This document shows, in pieces, positions 37,239 through 46,967 of a stretch of 64,000 nucleotides of DNA. The stretch comes from a virus. A program made the position numbers and the translations under genes. Location: IMG/VR virus record IMGVR_UViG_3300021425_004041, positions 22,116-86,115 of that record. One strand, given 5' to 3'. The notes beneath the pieces are model-generated. The model saw only the letters and a list, made by a program, of their open reading frames with translations, was not told the origin of the DNA and ran no database searches. Each line of letters starts with the position of its first letter. Within the stretch, counting starts at the first letter, position 1.

Positions 37239-38709
37239 TATTGTGTTGTTAAGCACACCAGTAATGGAAACAAGAGTGCCTGCGCCTGCAATTTATTATC
37301 TAAAAGGCGCATTAAATCCGCATGGATTTAAATCTCGGTGTTTTGACTTAGTAAGAGATAGTGAAGAAAAATTTGGTGTAGAAGACAATAAGAAAATAAA
37401 CAGTTTTTTGTTAGCTAATTGGCATGCTGGAATGCTTGTTGATGAAGATGATAGAAGTATTTATAATAAAATTTTTCAATATTATAGAGAATATGTAAAA
37501 GAAAAAATATTATGTTTAAATCCTAAATATATCGGTGTGAGCGTTTTCAGTCAAAATAGTCAAAAATCAAGTCACATATTATGTAAAGCTTTGAAAGAAT
37601 TTTTACCGCATACTAAAATTATTTTAGGAGGAACTGGGTTAGGTATTTCTATGGGCGGAAAAAAAGAGTTTGGATCTAATTTAATCGATCAAGGCTTAGC
37701 TGATTATTTTATTGACGGAGAAGGCGAAATTGCTTTAGTTGAACTGTTAAAAGGTAATTTAAACTATCCGGGAATAAATTCTACAGTCTATAAACAAATT
37801 GATAACATAAATGATTTGCCTTTTCCTGATTATAGTGATTACATGCAAGATTACGGTAATATTAATAAAATTACTTTGACAGGATCTAGAGGGTGCGTAA
37901 GGCGTTGTAGTTTTTGTGATATAGGAGCATTTTGGAAAAAATTTAGATATAGATCTGGTGAAAATATTGCTGAAGAAATTATTAGAAATAAAGAATTGTA
38001 TAAATCCCGAACGCACTTTTTTTCAGACAGTCTTATAAATGGAAGCATGAAAGCATTTAGAGATTTTTGTAATGTTATGGCAGATTATCATAAAAAGTAT
38101 CCAAGAGCCAAGGACCGAATTAGATGGGGAGGACAGTTCATAATAAGGAGTGAAATGCAGAGTCCTGCAGAAGATTATGAATTAATGCGTAAAGCAGGTA
38201 TGTCTTGGGCTAGCATAGGAATAGAGAGTGCAAGTGAAAAAGTTAGAGATCATATGGATAAACAATTTAGTAATAAAGATATGTATTTTAGTATTGATAG
38301 ATTAATAGAGAATGACATACCTGTTACTGCTATGTTTATAGTAGGCTATCCTACAGAGACTGAGGAAGAATTTAAAGAAAATATAAGATGGCTACAGTAT
38401 TATGCAGATAGAAATAGCAGTAAAGTAAAACAGGAATGGAAAGGGCAAATTAAAGATATAAATTTAGGACAAACCTTAGGTGTCTTATCGGATAGTCCGT
38501 TAGGAAACATGGACATTTTTGAGGGAAAAGATACGTGGGTGTCAAAAGTTGTACCTGGTTTGGATTTTGAAGAACGGGTAAATAGACGTAAATTGTTATC
38601 AAAAATTGCTAAAGACTTAGGCTACACAGTAAGGTGGGACGAAAAACAATTACATTTTTTAAATAAAAAATTAGAAAGATGGCAGAGTAAAGGACGTCCT
38701 ATAACATGA
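37222..38709 (+). CDS. B12-binding-type radical SAM protein (copy 1 of 3)
   Basis: A 495-residue protein with an N-terminal Rossmann-like region (IDIVLLSTPVMETRVPAPAI, YIGVSVFSQNS, KIILGGTGLG, FIDGEGEIALVELL) in the order of a cobalamin-binding domain, and the radical SAM motif CVRRCSFC at 225, 229 and 232 in GSRGCVRRC. The lower-ligand DxHxxG motif of B12 proteins was not seen. YxSIGIESASEKVR-like and MFIVGYPTETEEEF segments are typical of this class, which includes methylases and cyclases. The protein at 51549-53108 has the same Cys numbering and a similar post-cluster sequence. Confidence 0.8.
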   Translation: MKKPIDIVLLSTPVMETRVPAPAIYYLKGALNPHGFKSRCFDLVRDSEEKFGVEDNKKINSFLLANWHAGMLVDEDDRSIYNKIFQYYREYVKEKILCLNPKYIGVSVFSQNSQKSSHILCKALKEFLPHTKIILGGTGLGISMGGKKEFGSNLIDQGLADYFIDGEGEIALVELLKGNLNYPGINSTVYKQIDNINDLPFPDYSDYMQDYGNINKITLTGSRGCVRRCSFCDIGAFWKKFRYRSGENIAEEIIRNKELYKSRTHFFSDSLINGSMKAFRDFCNVMADYHKKYPRAKDRIRWGGQFIIRSEMQSPAEDYELMRKAGMSWASIGIESASEKVRDHMDKQFSNKDMYFSIDRLIENDIPVTAMFIVGYPTETEEEFKENIRWLQYYADRNSSKVKQEWKGQIKDINLGQTLGVLSDSPLGNMDIFEGKDTWVSKVVPGLDFEERVNRRKLLSKIAKDLGYTVRWDEKQLHFLNKKLERWQSKGRPIT

Positions 38710-39869
38710 ATACTAAAACGTTTTGTATATTGCCGTGGATGCATCTTGCAACTAATGCTAGTGGGAATTTACGAGTATGCTGTAATTCGCTTCCTGGAAA
38801 AAATTTTGTAACAAAAGATAACGGTCAACCTTATAAAATTTATAAAGATAACTTAATTGAAGCCTGGAATAGTGATGTTTACACTAAAATAAGGGAAGAA
38901 ATGTTAAATGGTATAAGACCTGAAATGTGTACCCGTTGTTTTAGAGAAGAAGATACTGGAATAAAAAGTTCTAGGCAGGCCTGGAATGAAAAATGGATGG
39001 AAAATAAAATTTACAGTAAGAATCCTGATTTTGAAATTAAATATGTAGATCTAAGATTAGGCAATTTATGTAATTTAAAATGTAGGATGTGTAATCCTTA
39101 TGCAAGTAATCAATGGGTAAAGGAATGGAATTTAGTAGAAGAAGCTCTGTCGCCAAGTGAATATGATAGGTTAAGTAATATGAATTGGCCTTCTGCAGAA
39201 AAAACTTGGATAAATTTATTTGCGATAGCAGAAACAGTTGATGAAATATATCTTACAGGAGGCGAACCTACTATTATTAAAGAACAGCATAGATTATTAG
39301 ATTATTTTATTGATAATAATATTTCTCATAAAATCAAATTAAAATATAATACAAATTTAACAAATATTCCTGCAAAGCTTATAGAAAAATGGAAAAAATT
39401 TAAAACAGTTCAATTAAATTGTAGTATTGATGCAGTAGGTGATTTAGATAGATACATACGTTTTCCTAGTAATTGGAATCAAATACAAGAGAATTTTAAT
39501 CAGGTTAGACTGTTAAAAAATGTAAATATAGAAATACATTGTACAGTGCAAATGTATAACATTTTGCGATTAGATGAATTTTTAGATTGGGCAGGACCTT
39601 ATAATAATAAAATTTATTTAAACATATTGAATCATCCTGAATATCTTAATATAAGGGTTTTACCTGTAGAGTTAAAATTTATTGTAGAAAAAAAATTAAA
39701 AAAGTATTTACATTTTCCTAAAGTTAAAGGGGTTATTGATTATATGTTAGCTGAAGACTGGGTTGACCAATACAAAAATTTTGTTGATTATACGTGTAAA
39801 ATTGATAAATCAAGAGAGCAAAATTTTGCAAACTTTGTACCTGAATTTCATTTAGAGAAATATGTATAA
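38706..39869 (+). CDS. Radical SAM protein with N-terminal twitch-like Cys domain (copy 6 of 8)
   Basis: A 387-residue paralogue with FCILPWMHLATNASGNLRVCC (Cys7, 25, 26), EAWNSDVYTKIREEML, CTRC at 75/78, and CNLKCRMC at 122, 126 and 129. LTGGEPTII, TNLTNIP and NCSIDAVGDLDRYIRFPSNW follow; the IRFPSNW segment also occurs in copy 1, suggesting a closer relationship between these two. It overlaps both neighbours by 4-8 bases. Confidence 0.84.
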   Translation: MNTKTFCILPWMHLATNASGNLRVCCNSLPGKNFVTKDNGQPYKIYKDNLIEAWNSDVYTKIREEMLNGIRPEMCTRCFREEDTGIKSSRQAWNEKWMENKIYSKNPDFEIKYVDLRLGNLCNLKCRMCNPYASNQWVKEWNLVEEALSPSEYDRLSNMNWPSAEKTWINLFAIAETVDEIYLTGGEPTIIKEQHRLLDYFIDNNISHKIKLKYNTNLTNIPAKLIEKWKKFKTVQLNCSIDAVGDLDRYIRFPSNWNQIQENFNQVRLLKNVNIEIHCTVQMYNILRLDEFLDWAGPYNNKIYLNILNHPEYLNIRVLPVELKFIVEKKLKKYLHFPKVKGVIDYMLAEDWVDQYKNFVDYTCKIDKSREQNFANFVPEFHLEKYV

Positions 39870-41076
39870 TAAAAAAACATATTGTCCTATGCCTTTTGTG
39901 ACAATGACTGTGAATCCAGGAAATTACATTTCACGATGTATGATGAGTGTAAAATCAATGGGAGAAATACAATCAAAAACTTTGCAAAATTTAGCGTTTG
40001 AAACGCTTAGATCTAATATGCTAAATGGAGTTTGGGATAAAGAAGGTTGTAAAGTTTGTTATAGTAGAGAAAATGCAAATTTAGATAGTCAAAGGTTAAA
40101 ATGGTTAAAAAATGAAAAAATATATTTAGATGAAGAAGGTATATATGAAAAAAATATTAATTTAAGCAGAAATAAAATTTATCATTTATATTTAAATTTT
40201 AGTAATATTTGTAATTTTAAATGTAGAATGTGCGGACCGCATTTTAGTAATGCATGGTTAAGTGACCATAGGAAATTGTTAGAGAAAGGAATATATAAAG
40301 AAATTTATATTCCACCTAAAAGTCAAGTAGATATAGATAAATTTTTATTAGAATTTGGTAATGATTTACAAAATTTACGGCAAATTTGGATCACAGGAGG
40401 AGAACCGTTTATTGATAATAAATTATTTGATTTCTTTGAAAAGCTAGAAAGTTATGCAGATTTAAAAAATATAAAGGTAAGTGTAAACACAAATGGTAGC
40501 AAGTTAGATGTTAATAAATTGAAAATTTTAAGGAATTTAAAACAAATTGTAATTAATTTTAGTGTAGACGCTGTAGGTGATTTGTATAAGTACATGCGTG
40601 GTTATAATTATGATTTTAAAGAAATTGATAAAAAGATAAACAATTGTTTAAAATTACAGAATGAGCAAAATAATTTAAATATTGCTGTAAATGGAACTTA
40701 TCAATTATATAATATTTTGAATGTAGAAGATTTTTGGCTATGGGGTAAAAAAGTTGCTAATTCTAAAAAAGGAAATTGGATAGAATATAGAACACTTTCT
40801 GGTCCAAATTTTCTTGCTGCTCGTCATGCACCTTTAACAGTAAAAAATAAAGCAGTAAAAATTTTGCAAAAACTAATAGATGACGATAAAGATTTTATTC
40901 ATAATCATTATTTGCAACAGGCTATTTGTGAATGTAAATTAAATGCTGTACCAGAGTATATAAAAAAATTTGTTAATTTTAATAACGAACTTGATAATAT
41001 AAGGAATGAAAAGTTAAATGATTATTGCGAGTTTTTATTAAAAGGCTGGCGTGAAGAAGGTAATTTAGATGAATAG
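39862..41076 (+). CDS. Radical SAM protein with N-terminal twitch-like Cys domain (copy 7 of 8, altered CC pair)
   Basis: A 404-residue paralogue. N-terminal Cys8 (YCPMPFVTM) and CKVC at 63/66 are present, but the usual CC pair is reduced to RCMM, leaving one Cys at 26. The radical SAM motif CNFKCRMC is intact at 117, 121 and 124; TGGEPFIDN and NTNGSKL follow. If the CC pair helps to hold an auxiliary cluster, this copy may bind it differently or not at all. It overlaps the next gene by 8 bases. Confidence 0.82.
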   Translation: MYNKKTYCPMPFVTMTVNPGNYISRCMMSVKSMGEIQSKTLQNLAFETLRSNMLNGVWDKEGCKVCYSRENANLDSQRLKWLKNEKIYLDEEGIYEKNINLSRNKIYHLYLNFSNICNFKCRMCGPHFSNAWLSDHRKLLEKGIYKEIYIPPKSQVDIDKFLLEFGNDLQNLRQIWITGGEPFIDNKLFDFFEKLESYADLKNIKVSVNTNGSKLDVNKLKILRNLKQIVINFSVDAVGDLYKYMRGYNYDFKEIDKKINNCLKLQNEQNNLNIAVNGTYQLYNILNVEDFWLWGKKVANSKKGNWIEYRTLSGPNFLAARHAPLTVKNKAVKILQKLIDDDKDFIHNHYLQQAICECKLNAVPEYIKKFVNFNNELDNIRNEKLNDYCEFLLKGWREEGNLDE

Positions 41077-42124
41077 GTATTGCGAAGCAGGCAAAAATCA
41101 TGTATGGATACGGTCTATGGGTGTAGGACCAATGGCTCAATTGTGTTGTAGTTTAGACAGGAGTGATATACATAGATATCCATTAGATAAGGTATCTGAT
41201 TTTTTAACATTGTTAGATTCTGCAGAATGGAAAAAAAAGTATGATGTGCTTGAAAAAGAAAGATTAGACGAATGTAGTAATTGCTATAAAGCTGATCAAC
41301 AAAAAAAAGATAGTCAAAGAAGAAAAATAAATAGTTTTTGTAAAAATGGCAAGTTTTTTTTAAAAATTGATTTTAGTAATAAATGTAATTTAAAATGTTT
41401 AATGTGTAGCAGTGCTAGAAGCACATCTTGGATTAAAGATGAATACCAATTAAAAAAAGATTTAGATTGGTGGGATTGGGTGCCTATAAAGTATTCTACA
41501 TTAGGAGACGATTGGTGGCATAATTTACCAAACTTGTTTTGGAATAGTGTAAGCACAGTTGAAATTTCAGGAGGCGAACCATTATATCAAGAAGATGCAA
41601 TTGCTTTTTTAGAGTTTTTTGCTCATTCTTATCCAAATATCACAATAAGAATAATAACAAATGCAACTTTGTTAAATGACAATGTTAAAAAAATTTTTAC
41701 AAAAATAAAAACATTAGATGTTTTAACAAGTATAGATGCATGGGAAGATGAAATTTATAGATATAGTAGAGGCGGAGTACATTCGTTAGATAAAATAAAA
41801 GAAAATCTTAAAATAATTAATTCTATTGTTACAAGGCATGCTGTTGTAGATACCTTACATCCAGTAAACTACGATCAATCTCTTATTGGAAAGCAATGGC
41901 TTAGGCAAAATGGTTTAAAAGTTGATTATCATGCCTCGTATGTGTTTTCGCCAGATTTTTTAGATCCAAGAAAAGTATTACCTGCTAATTTATTGCCCGG
42001 AAAAAAAGATTATAAATTAATGAAAAGATTTAAAGAATTTATTTTAGCATTAGATAAAATACGAAATACAAATATTTTTGATATAAGACCAGAATTTGAA
42101 AAATGGTTTCTGGAGATAGGATGA
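41069..42124 (+). CDS. Radical SAM protein with N-terminal twitch-like Cys domain (copy 8 of 8)
   Basis: The shortest of the eight at 351 residues: Cys5, a CC pair at 26-27 (AQLCCSLD), CSNC at 69/72, and CNLKCLMC at 106, 110 and 113 with SSARSTSW. SGGEPLYQE and TNATLLN follow. The opening lacks the FC-x-LPW-x-H motif seen in copies 1, 5 and 6. Its last 4 bases overlap the SGNH-like gene (ATGA), so translation is probably coupled. Confidence 0.82.
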   Translation: MNRYCEAGKNHVWIRSMGVGPMAQLCCSLDRSDIHRYPLDKVSDFLTLLDSAEWKKKYDVLEKERLDECSNCYKADQQKKDSQRRKINSFCKNGKFFLKIDFSNKCNLKCLMCSSARSTSWIKDEYQLKKDLDWWDWVPIKYSTLGDDWWHNLPNLFWNSVSTVEISGGEPLYQEDAIAFLEFFAHSYPNITIRIITNATLLNDNVKKIFTKIKTLDVLTSIDAWEDEIYRYSRGGVHSLDKIKENLKIINSIVTRHAVVDTLHPVNYDQSLIGKQWLRQNGLKVDYHASYVFSPDFLDPRKVLPANLLPGKKDYKLMKRFKEFILALDKIRNTNIFDIRPEFEKWFLEIG

Positions 42125-43005
42125 AAATAGGAATTTTTGGAGATAGTTTTGCAGAAAAAGTTAATCCTGCATTGTGGATTTGTTCAACCTTACAGGAAAA
42201 CAAGTATACAAATTACTTAAGAGAAAAAATAAGGGAGGATACTTATATTTGGCATGATTATTTTGCTGAACAGGGGCATACAGTGCATGATTATGGTAGG
42301 GGTGGTACCGATATCTATTATTCCTATTATCAGTGGCTGCATAATCATGAAAAATATGATTGTTGTATATTTCTTGAAACAGGTTTTCGTAGGCTCTCGG
42401 TAAGGCACAAGAACTTTAATGCAAAACATGAAAAAGATCTTTGGTATTCTGTTGTAAATGTGCAAGATGCGTTACGCAAATCAAATCCAAATAAAAGTCT
42501 ATTTAAAGGAAGCAAGAATAAAAAAAATGTCTATTATAATAACTTTGCAAAAGCTGCAATATATTATTATAAAATTATTGATAGCTACGATCCTTTTAGG
42601 CATATACATTTTTGTGAGTTAATGTTGAAAGAAGTACAACAAAAGAGGCCTGATACGTTATTTGTACCAGCAGTATATAATGATCCTTTAAACAATTCAC
42701 CTACTTTGACAGACATTTATCTTATGGAAACAGCGGCAATGGGAGAAGTATATCAGAAAGAGTTAGAAAACAATACATGTTTTATTGGTGAAGGTAAAGG
42801 ATTCGCTGATATAAGAGTTGCTCATTTAAGTAAGAAAAATCATGAAATACTAGGAAAAAAGATATATGATAGTATTATGAATAAGGTAACAAATTTTAAA
42901 ATAATTATTGAAGATTATATAATGGAATTTTCTCAAGACGAAATAGACAAATGTTGGATTTCGAAACAAGAATGGAAGAATATAATTGAAAAAAGATATG
43001 CATAA
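42121..43005 (+). CDS. SGNH/GDSL-like hydrolase
   Basis: I start this gene at ATG 42121, in an ATGA overlap with the preceding gene and after GGAGATAGG, rather than at an in-frame ATG 18 bases further upstream; this puts the nucleophile strand MKIGIFGDSFAE at the very N-terminus, as usual in the family. GDS gives the Ser, GRGGTDIYYSYYQW the block II Gly, and FADIRVAHLSKKNHEILGKKI the terminal Asp/His pair. It is 294 residues long. Likely an esterase or O-acyl-handling enzyme; the substrate is unknown. It is embedded between radical SAM genes. Confidence 0.62.
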   Translation: MKIGIFGDSFAEKVNPALWICSTLQENKYTNYLREKIREDTYIWHDYFAEQGHTVHDYGRGGTDIYYSYYQWLHNHEKYDCCIFLETGFRRLSVRHKNFNAKHEKDLWYSVVNVQDALRKSNPNKSLFKGSKNKKNVYYNNFAKAAIYYYKIIDSYDPFRHIHFCELMLKEVQQKRPDTLFVPAVYNDPLNNSPTLTDIYLMETAAMGEVYQKELENNTCFIGEGKGFADIRVAHLSKKNHEILGKKIYDSIMNKVTNFKIIIEDYIMEFSQDEIDKCWISKQEWKNIIEKRYA

Positions 43006-44120
43006 TGAATACAGATTTAAAATATAGTAATTATGATTTTACAAAAATACCTTTTAAAGATTTAGTACAAGTTGGTCAACGAACTTTATTATATAGAGAT
43101 ATTTTTACAGTATCTTGGTTACTAGGTAGATATTGTAATTATCGTTGCTCATACTGTTGGCCGTATGCTAGATCTAATTCAAAAGATCATCGACCTACAA
43201 AATTATGTCTATTGACCATAGATGAAATAAAGAGGCAAGCAAGGACTAACGGATTTAATAGTTTCCATTTTAGCTTGTCAGGAGGTGAGCCGACATTTCA
43301 TCCTGGATACTTAGATATCTTAAAATATCTGGCAGATGATGTTCCTAACACGAATTATACAAGCATACACATGACTAGTAATTGTTCTAGACCATTAGAA
43401 TGGTTTAAACAATATGTTGAATATGCAAAACCATTTCATAGGGCAAGTATTACAGCGAGTTTACATACAGAACATGTATGCACAAAAGATCAGATGCAAG
43501 ATTTCGCGGATAAATTAATCCTATGTCAAGAAAACGATGTTCAAATTACAATAAATCAAGTTATGGTACCTGAATGGTTTGACAGAGATTGGGAGAATGC
43601 TTTATTTTTCCATGAACAAGGAATAAATGTAACACTAAAACCGCAAAGTGATCCTACTGCTAGTCGTGTTGTTGATGGGTATACAGATGAACAATTAAAA
43701 AAATTATGGAATGGAATGCCACAGCGTGCCTATACAGAATCTAAACGTAAATGGGATGATAGACCAAAGCCGTCTTATGATATCAATCCAGGAATAATGG
43801 GTAAAAATGATGCGAGTGTGCCTTGGCATATGCAAGTAGAGTTTACTGATAAAGATGGAAAAAAATGGTATATAGATCAGGCGGAAAGATTTAATGCTTT
43901 TAATTTTAATAAATTTAAAGGATGGAGCTGTAATGCAGGATTTCAGGGTATAATTATTAGAGAACCAGATGGAAGTGTAAAAAGAAGTTATAGCTGTCAT
44001 GATGTGCCTTTAGGAAATATTGAAACAGGTTTTAATTTGTTTAAAAAACCGGAATTTTGTATAACTGATAGTTGTGTGTCAAGTGCTGACAGCAAAATTC
44101 CAAAAAGGAAAGTTTTATGA
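43005..44120 (+). CDS. Radical SAM protein with C-terminal auxiliary Cys domain
   Basis: A 371-residue protein with CNYRCSYC at 44, 48 and 51, HFSLSGGEPTFHPG near residue 88, and MTSNCSRPLEW. The C-terminus carries KGWSCNAG, YSCHDVPLGN and CITDSC, a likely auxiliary Fe-S region. It is the single-chain counterpart of the split gene at 32162-33290. It starts on the last base of the SGNH stop codon (TAATG) and overlaps the SDR gene by 4 bases. Confidence 0.8.
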   Translation: MNTDLKYSNYDFTKIPFKDLVQVGQRTLLYRDIFTVSWLLGRYCNYRCSYCWPYARSNSKDHRPTKLCLLTIDEIKRQARTNGFNSFHFSLSGGEPTFHPGYLDILKYLADDVPNTNYTSIHMTSNCSRPLEWFKQYVEYAKPFHRASITASLHTEHVCTKDQMQDFADKLILCQENDVQITINQVMVPEWFDRDWENALFFHEQGINVTLKPQSDPTASRVVDGYTDEQLKKLWNGMPQRAYTESKRKWDDRPKPSYDINPGIMGKNDASVPWHMQVEFTDKDGKKWYIDQAERFNAFNFNKFKGWSCNAGFQGIIIREPDGSVKRSYSCHDVPLGNIETGFNLFKKPEFCITDSCVSSADSKIPKRKVL

Positions 44121-44542
44121 AATTTTACATTACAGGAGTAAGAAGAGGTTTAGGAAAAGCGTTAAGTACTAAATATGGAAATTGTGGTTCTTTAGAAGAA
44201 TGCGATATCTTTATTAATTGTAAGCACGATGGATTTCAACAGGTTGAAATGCTGTACAAGGCAGCAGAATTAGGTAAACGTATTATTAACATTGGATCAC
44301 ATGCAAGCGACTATACATACTTAATGAAATATTCTGTTGAAAAGAAGGCATTACGTGAAGCAAACCATCATTTATTCACTACTGGAGTTAATACGACATG
44401 TGTAAATTTCGGATATATAGATACTGAAAGTCAAGCACATAAAGATGTTTCTAAAATGAGTGTGGATTACTGTGTTGGCGTAATAGATTGGGTGCTAAGC
44501 CAGCCATATCGGATTAAAGACATTACAGTAACGCCTACGTAA
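44117..44542 (+). CDS. Miniature short-chain dehydrogenase/reductase-like protein
   Basis: Only 141 residues, against about 250 for typical SDR enzymes, yet it keeps TGVRRGLGKAL (nucleotide-binding TGxxxGxG, residues 6-13), the catalytic Ser61 (NIGSHASDY), and Tyr72-x3-Lys76 (YSVEK). CVNFGYIDTESQ resembles the PGxxxT region after the active site. The part between the first strand and the catalytic Ser is strongly shortened. It may be a compact oxidoreductase working on an island product, or a degenerating remnant. The gene is intact and has a good upstream AAGGAAAG. Confidence 0.62.
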   Translation: MKFYITGVRRGLGKALSTKYGNCGSLEECDIFINCKHDGFQQVEMLYKAAELGKRIINIGSHASDYTYLMKYSVEKKALREANHHLFTTGVNTTCVNFGYIDTESQAHKDVSKMSVDYCVGVIDWVLSQPYRIKDITVTPT

Positions 44543-44569
44543 TGTCTAACTTATGGACAATTTTTACTA

Positions 44570-46396
44570 ATGAAAAAAAATGTTTTATTATGTACTTTTA
44601 GTATTCAATTTCAAGATTGGTTGCCTTATGCTGTAGGGTGCCTTATATCTTACTGCAAAAGAAATGCTAAAATAAATGAACAATTTAATTTTTTAGAACC
44701 AGAATTTTTACAGAGATCTGTTTTTGATACACAAATGACCAAAAAGTTACAAAAAACAAATATTTTAGGACTTACTTGTTATATATGGAATCAAGAAATA
44801 AATGATAGGTTAGCAAAAAGATTTAAAAAAATTAATCCAAATGGTTTAGTAGTGTATGGAGGACCACAAATACCAGAAGATAAAGAAGAGGCACAAGAAT
44901 ATTGTAAAGAAAGACAATATGTTGATATATGTTTTGTTGGACCAGCTGAAGAAAATTTCAAACAATTTTTACTTAAACTAGATGATCCTATAGATAGTCA
45001 TGAAGGCACTGTTGGTATAGGATGGAATAATGTAAATGTTGACAGAAAATTGTATAAAGTAAATTATACTCCTACACCTTATACTGATGGAACGTTAACT
45101 AAAATGTTTTTCCTTACAGGAGATAATTATGTTATACCTATGGAAACAAACAGGGGGTGTCCGTATGCTTGTGCATTTTGTGATTGGGGAAGTGTAATAA
45201 AAAGTAAAATAACAAGATTTGATACAGATGTTATTATGAAAGTTTTTGAACTAGCATTTAAGGGTAACATTAATAGAATCGAATTTATAGATGCAAATTA
45301 TGGGGTTTTCCCTGTAGATTTGGATTATGTAAATGAAATGATACGATTGAAATACGAGTATAAAAGAAACGATATGAAAGTAACGTTTTGTGGACTTGCT
45401 AAAAACGGAAGTAAATACCTTGCTGAAATAATGACAAAAGTACAAAAAGAGTTTGAAGAGAATAATAATACTATGAAATTAAGTATACAAACTCATACAA
45501 AAGAAGCTTTAGAAGTTGCAAGTAGGCAAAACATCAGTAATGAAAAAATGTTAGAAATTTATAACAATGTAAAAAAACAAGGTTATGAAATTAATAGTGA
45601 ATTAATTATAGGTATGCCAGGCGAAACAGATGAAACGTGGTTAGATGTTTTACAAAAAGATATCGATAATGGTTGTAAATTTAACAGATGCTATCCGTTA
45701 AGTGTAATGCCTAATACTACATATTATTCAAAAGAATTTAGAAAAAAATATAATGCAAATTTAATAAAAATTTTTGCACCAAAAGACCTTTTGAATATGA
45801 AATTAACCGATTATCATAAAAATCGACAAAATGCTCGATTTATTAAAACTAATGTTAGCATGACAGATACATTACAATGGCGCAGTATGACTATGTTTAA
45901 TTCGTGTTACAGTTATACGAATGAACAATTAGAAAAAATGTACATGTATTGGTGGTGGTTCAGTACTTTGTTTAATACAGGATTTGCTAGAAAGTTTATG
46001 TTAATTTCTAAAAAATCGATTCGTTATCAAGCTTATGATTTTTTTGATAAAATTGATAAAATGCCGTTATTTAAATCATTTTTTGATGATCAGCAGTATG
46101 CCTTTAAACAAAATTTAAGCACTAAGGAGGAAATTGTATATTTGACTGATCTATTGAGTGTCCAGTATATTATTAAAAATCATATGCGGCTTAGAGAAGT
46201 AGTTGATATTTATGATAATTTAGATATAGCAGCAAATGAAATTCGTTTAGTTTATAAAGATTTTACGTTAGATCATATTGATAATTTTTTAACAAAAAAA
46301 CATTATTATAAATTATATTCTGCAGACGGAAATATGGAAAAAAAATATGCCAACAGTTTTGTATCAGACACCACCGTTGATTTACTTGCGAACTAA
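44570..46396 (+). CDS. B12-binding-type radical SAM protein (copy 2 of 3)
   Basis: The 608-residue protein has an N-terminal B12-binding-like region (NVLLCTFSIQFQDWLPYAVG, NILGLTCYIWNQEI, GLVVYGGPQIP, CFVGPAEENFKQFL) and the radical SAM motif CPYACAFC at 197, 201 and 204 in NRGCPYACAFCDWGS. No DxHxxG was found. KLSIQTHTKEALEVA and ELIIGMPGETDETWLDVL are typical later strands. The C-terminal ~200 residues are of unknown fold. It is preceded by a 27-base gap, one of the few in the island, and its end overlaps the next gene by 50 bases. Confidence 0.78.
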   Translation: MKKNVLLCTFSIQFQDWLPYAVGCLISYCKRNAKINEQFNFLEPEFLQRSVFDTQMTKKLQKTNILGLTCYIWNQEINDRLAKRFKKINPNGLVVYGGPQIPEDKEEAQEYCKERQYVDICFVGPAEENFKQFLLKLDDPIDSHEGTVGIGWNNVNVDRKLYKVNYTPTPYTDGTLTKMFFLTGDNYVIPMETNRGCPYACAFCDWGSVIKSKITRFDTDVIMKVFELAFKGNINRIEFIDANYGVFPVDLDYVNEMIRLKYEYKRNDMKVTFCGLAKNGSKYLAEIMTKVQKEFEENNNTMKLSIQTHTKEALEVASRQNISNEKMLEIYNNVKKQGYEINSELIIGMPGETDETWLDVLQKDIDNGCKFNRCYPLSVMPNTTYYSKEFRKKYNANLIKIFAPKDLLNMKLTDYHKNRQNARFIKTNVSMTDTLQWRSMTMFNSCYSYTNEQLEKMYMYWWWFSTLFNTGFARKFMLISKKSIRYQAYDFFDKIDKMPLFKSFFDDQQYAFKQNLSTKEEIVYLTDLLSVQYIIKNHMRLREVVDIYDNLDIAANEIRLVYKDFTLDHIDNFLTKKHYYKLYSADGNMEKKYANSFVSDTTVDLLAN

Positions 46397-46967
46397 AAAA
46401 ACAGGAAGTTTTTCTTTAAAATTTTGTATGAGAGAATATGCATATAATAATCAAATTACTATTTTAGATGTTAAAAGTAAATATACTGATACGCTAGACA
46501 CGCATAAGTTTATAAGTCATATGCCAGCTAAAGATTTAAGTAAAAGACTTGATGTATGGAATAGTGCTTACAAATTTACGTTTGTTCGTAATCCATGGAA
46601 AGTAATATACAGTTATTATATTTATATAAAATACACATTACCAATGTATAATTATCAAGTAAAAGAATCTTATTGTGTTAATAATTTAAATGACTTTGTG
46701 CTAAGTTTGCAAGACGTACACGGAACAATAAATTTTAATAGAGAAATTTATACAATTGATAATCAAGTTTGTGCAAATGTTTTTGATATATCAAGTATTC
46801 CTATAGTTATGAAAAAACTATTTATGATAGACAATGTTCCGTGTAAAAATACACAAAAATATAATTTTAATATAAATGAGTTTACATCAAGATTAGATAA
46901 CTATGTTTATAATGATTATGAATGGGAAATAAATGAGTTTGATTACACAAAACCTACCTTGGATTGA
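46347..46967 (+). CDS. Sulfotransferase-like protein (copy 1 of 2)
   Basis: A 206-residue protein with LIYLRTKKTGSFSLKFCM at residues ~11-28, in the place of the 5'-phosphosulfate-binding loop, and FTFVRNPWKVIYSYYIY (about 72-88), matching the 3'-phosphate-binding VRNPxxxxxSxY signature of PAPS-dependent sulfotransferases. HGTINFNREIYTID later is shared in order with the second copy at 53096-53722 (RGTLNPGKDYYTLD). It would move sulfate from PAPS to a hydroxyl or amine acceptor. The start overlaps the preceding gene by 50 bases. Confidence 0.66.
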   Translation: MPTVLYQTPPLIYLRTKKTGSFSLKFCMREYAYNNQITILDVKSKYTDTLDTHKFISHMPAKDLSKRLDVWNSAYKFTFVRNPWKVIYSYYIYIKYTLPMYNYQVKESYCVNNLNDFVLSLQDVHGTINFNREIYTIDNQVCANVFDISSIPIVMKKLFMIDNVPCKNTQKYNFNINEFTSRLDNYVYNDYEWEINEFDYTKPTLD

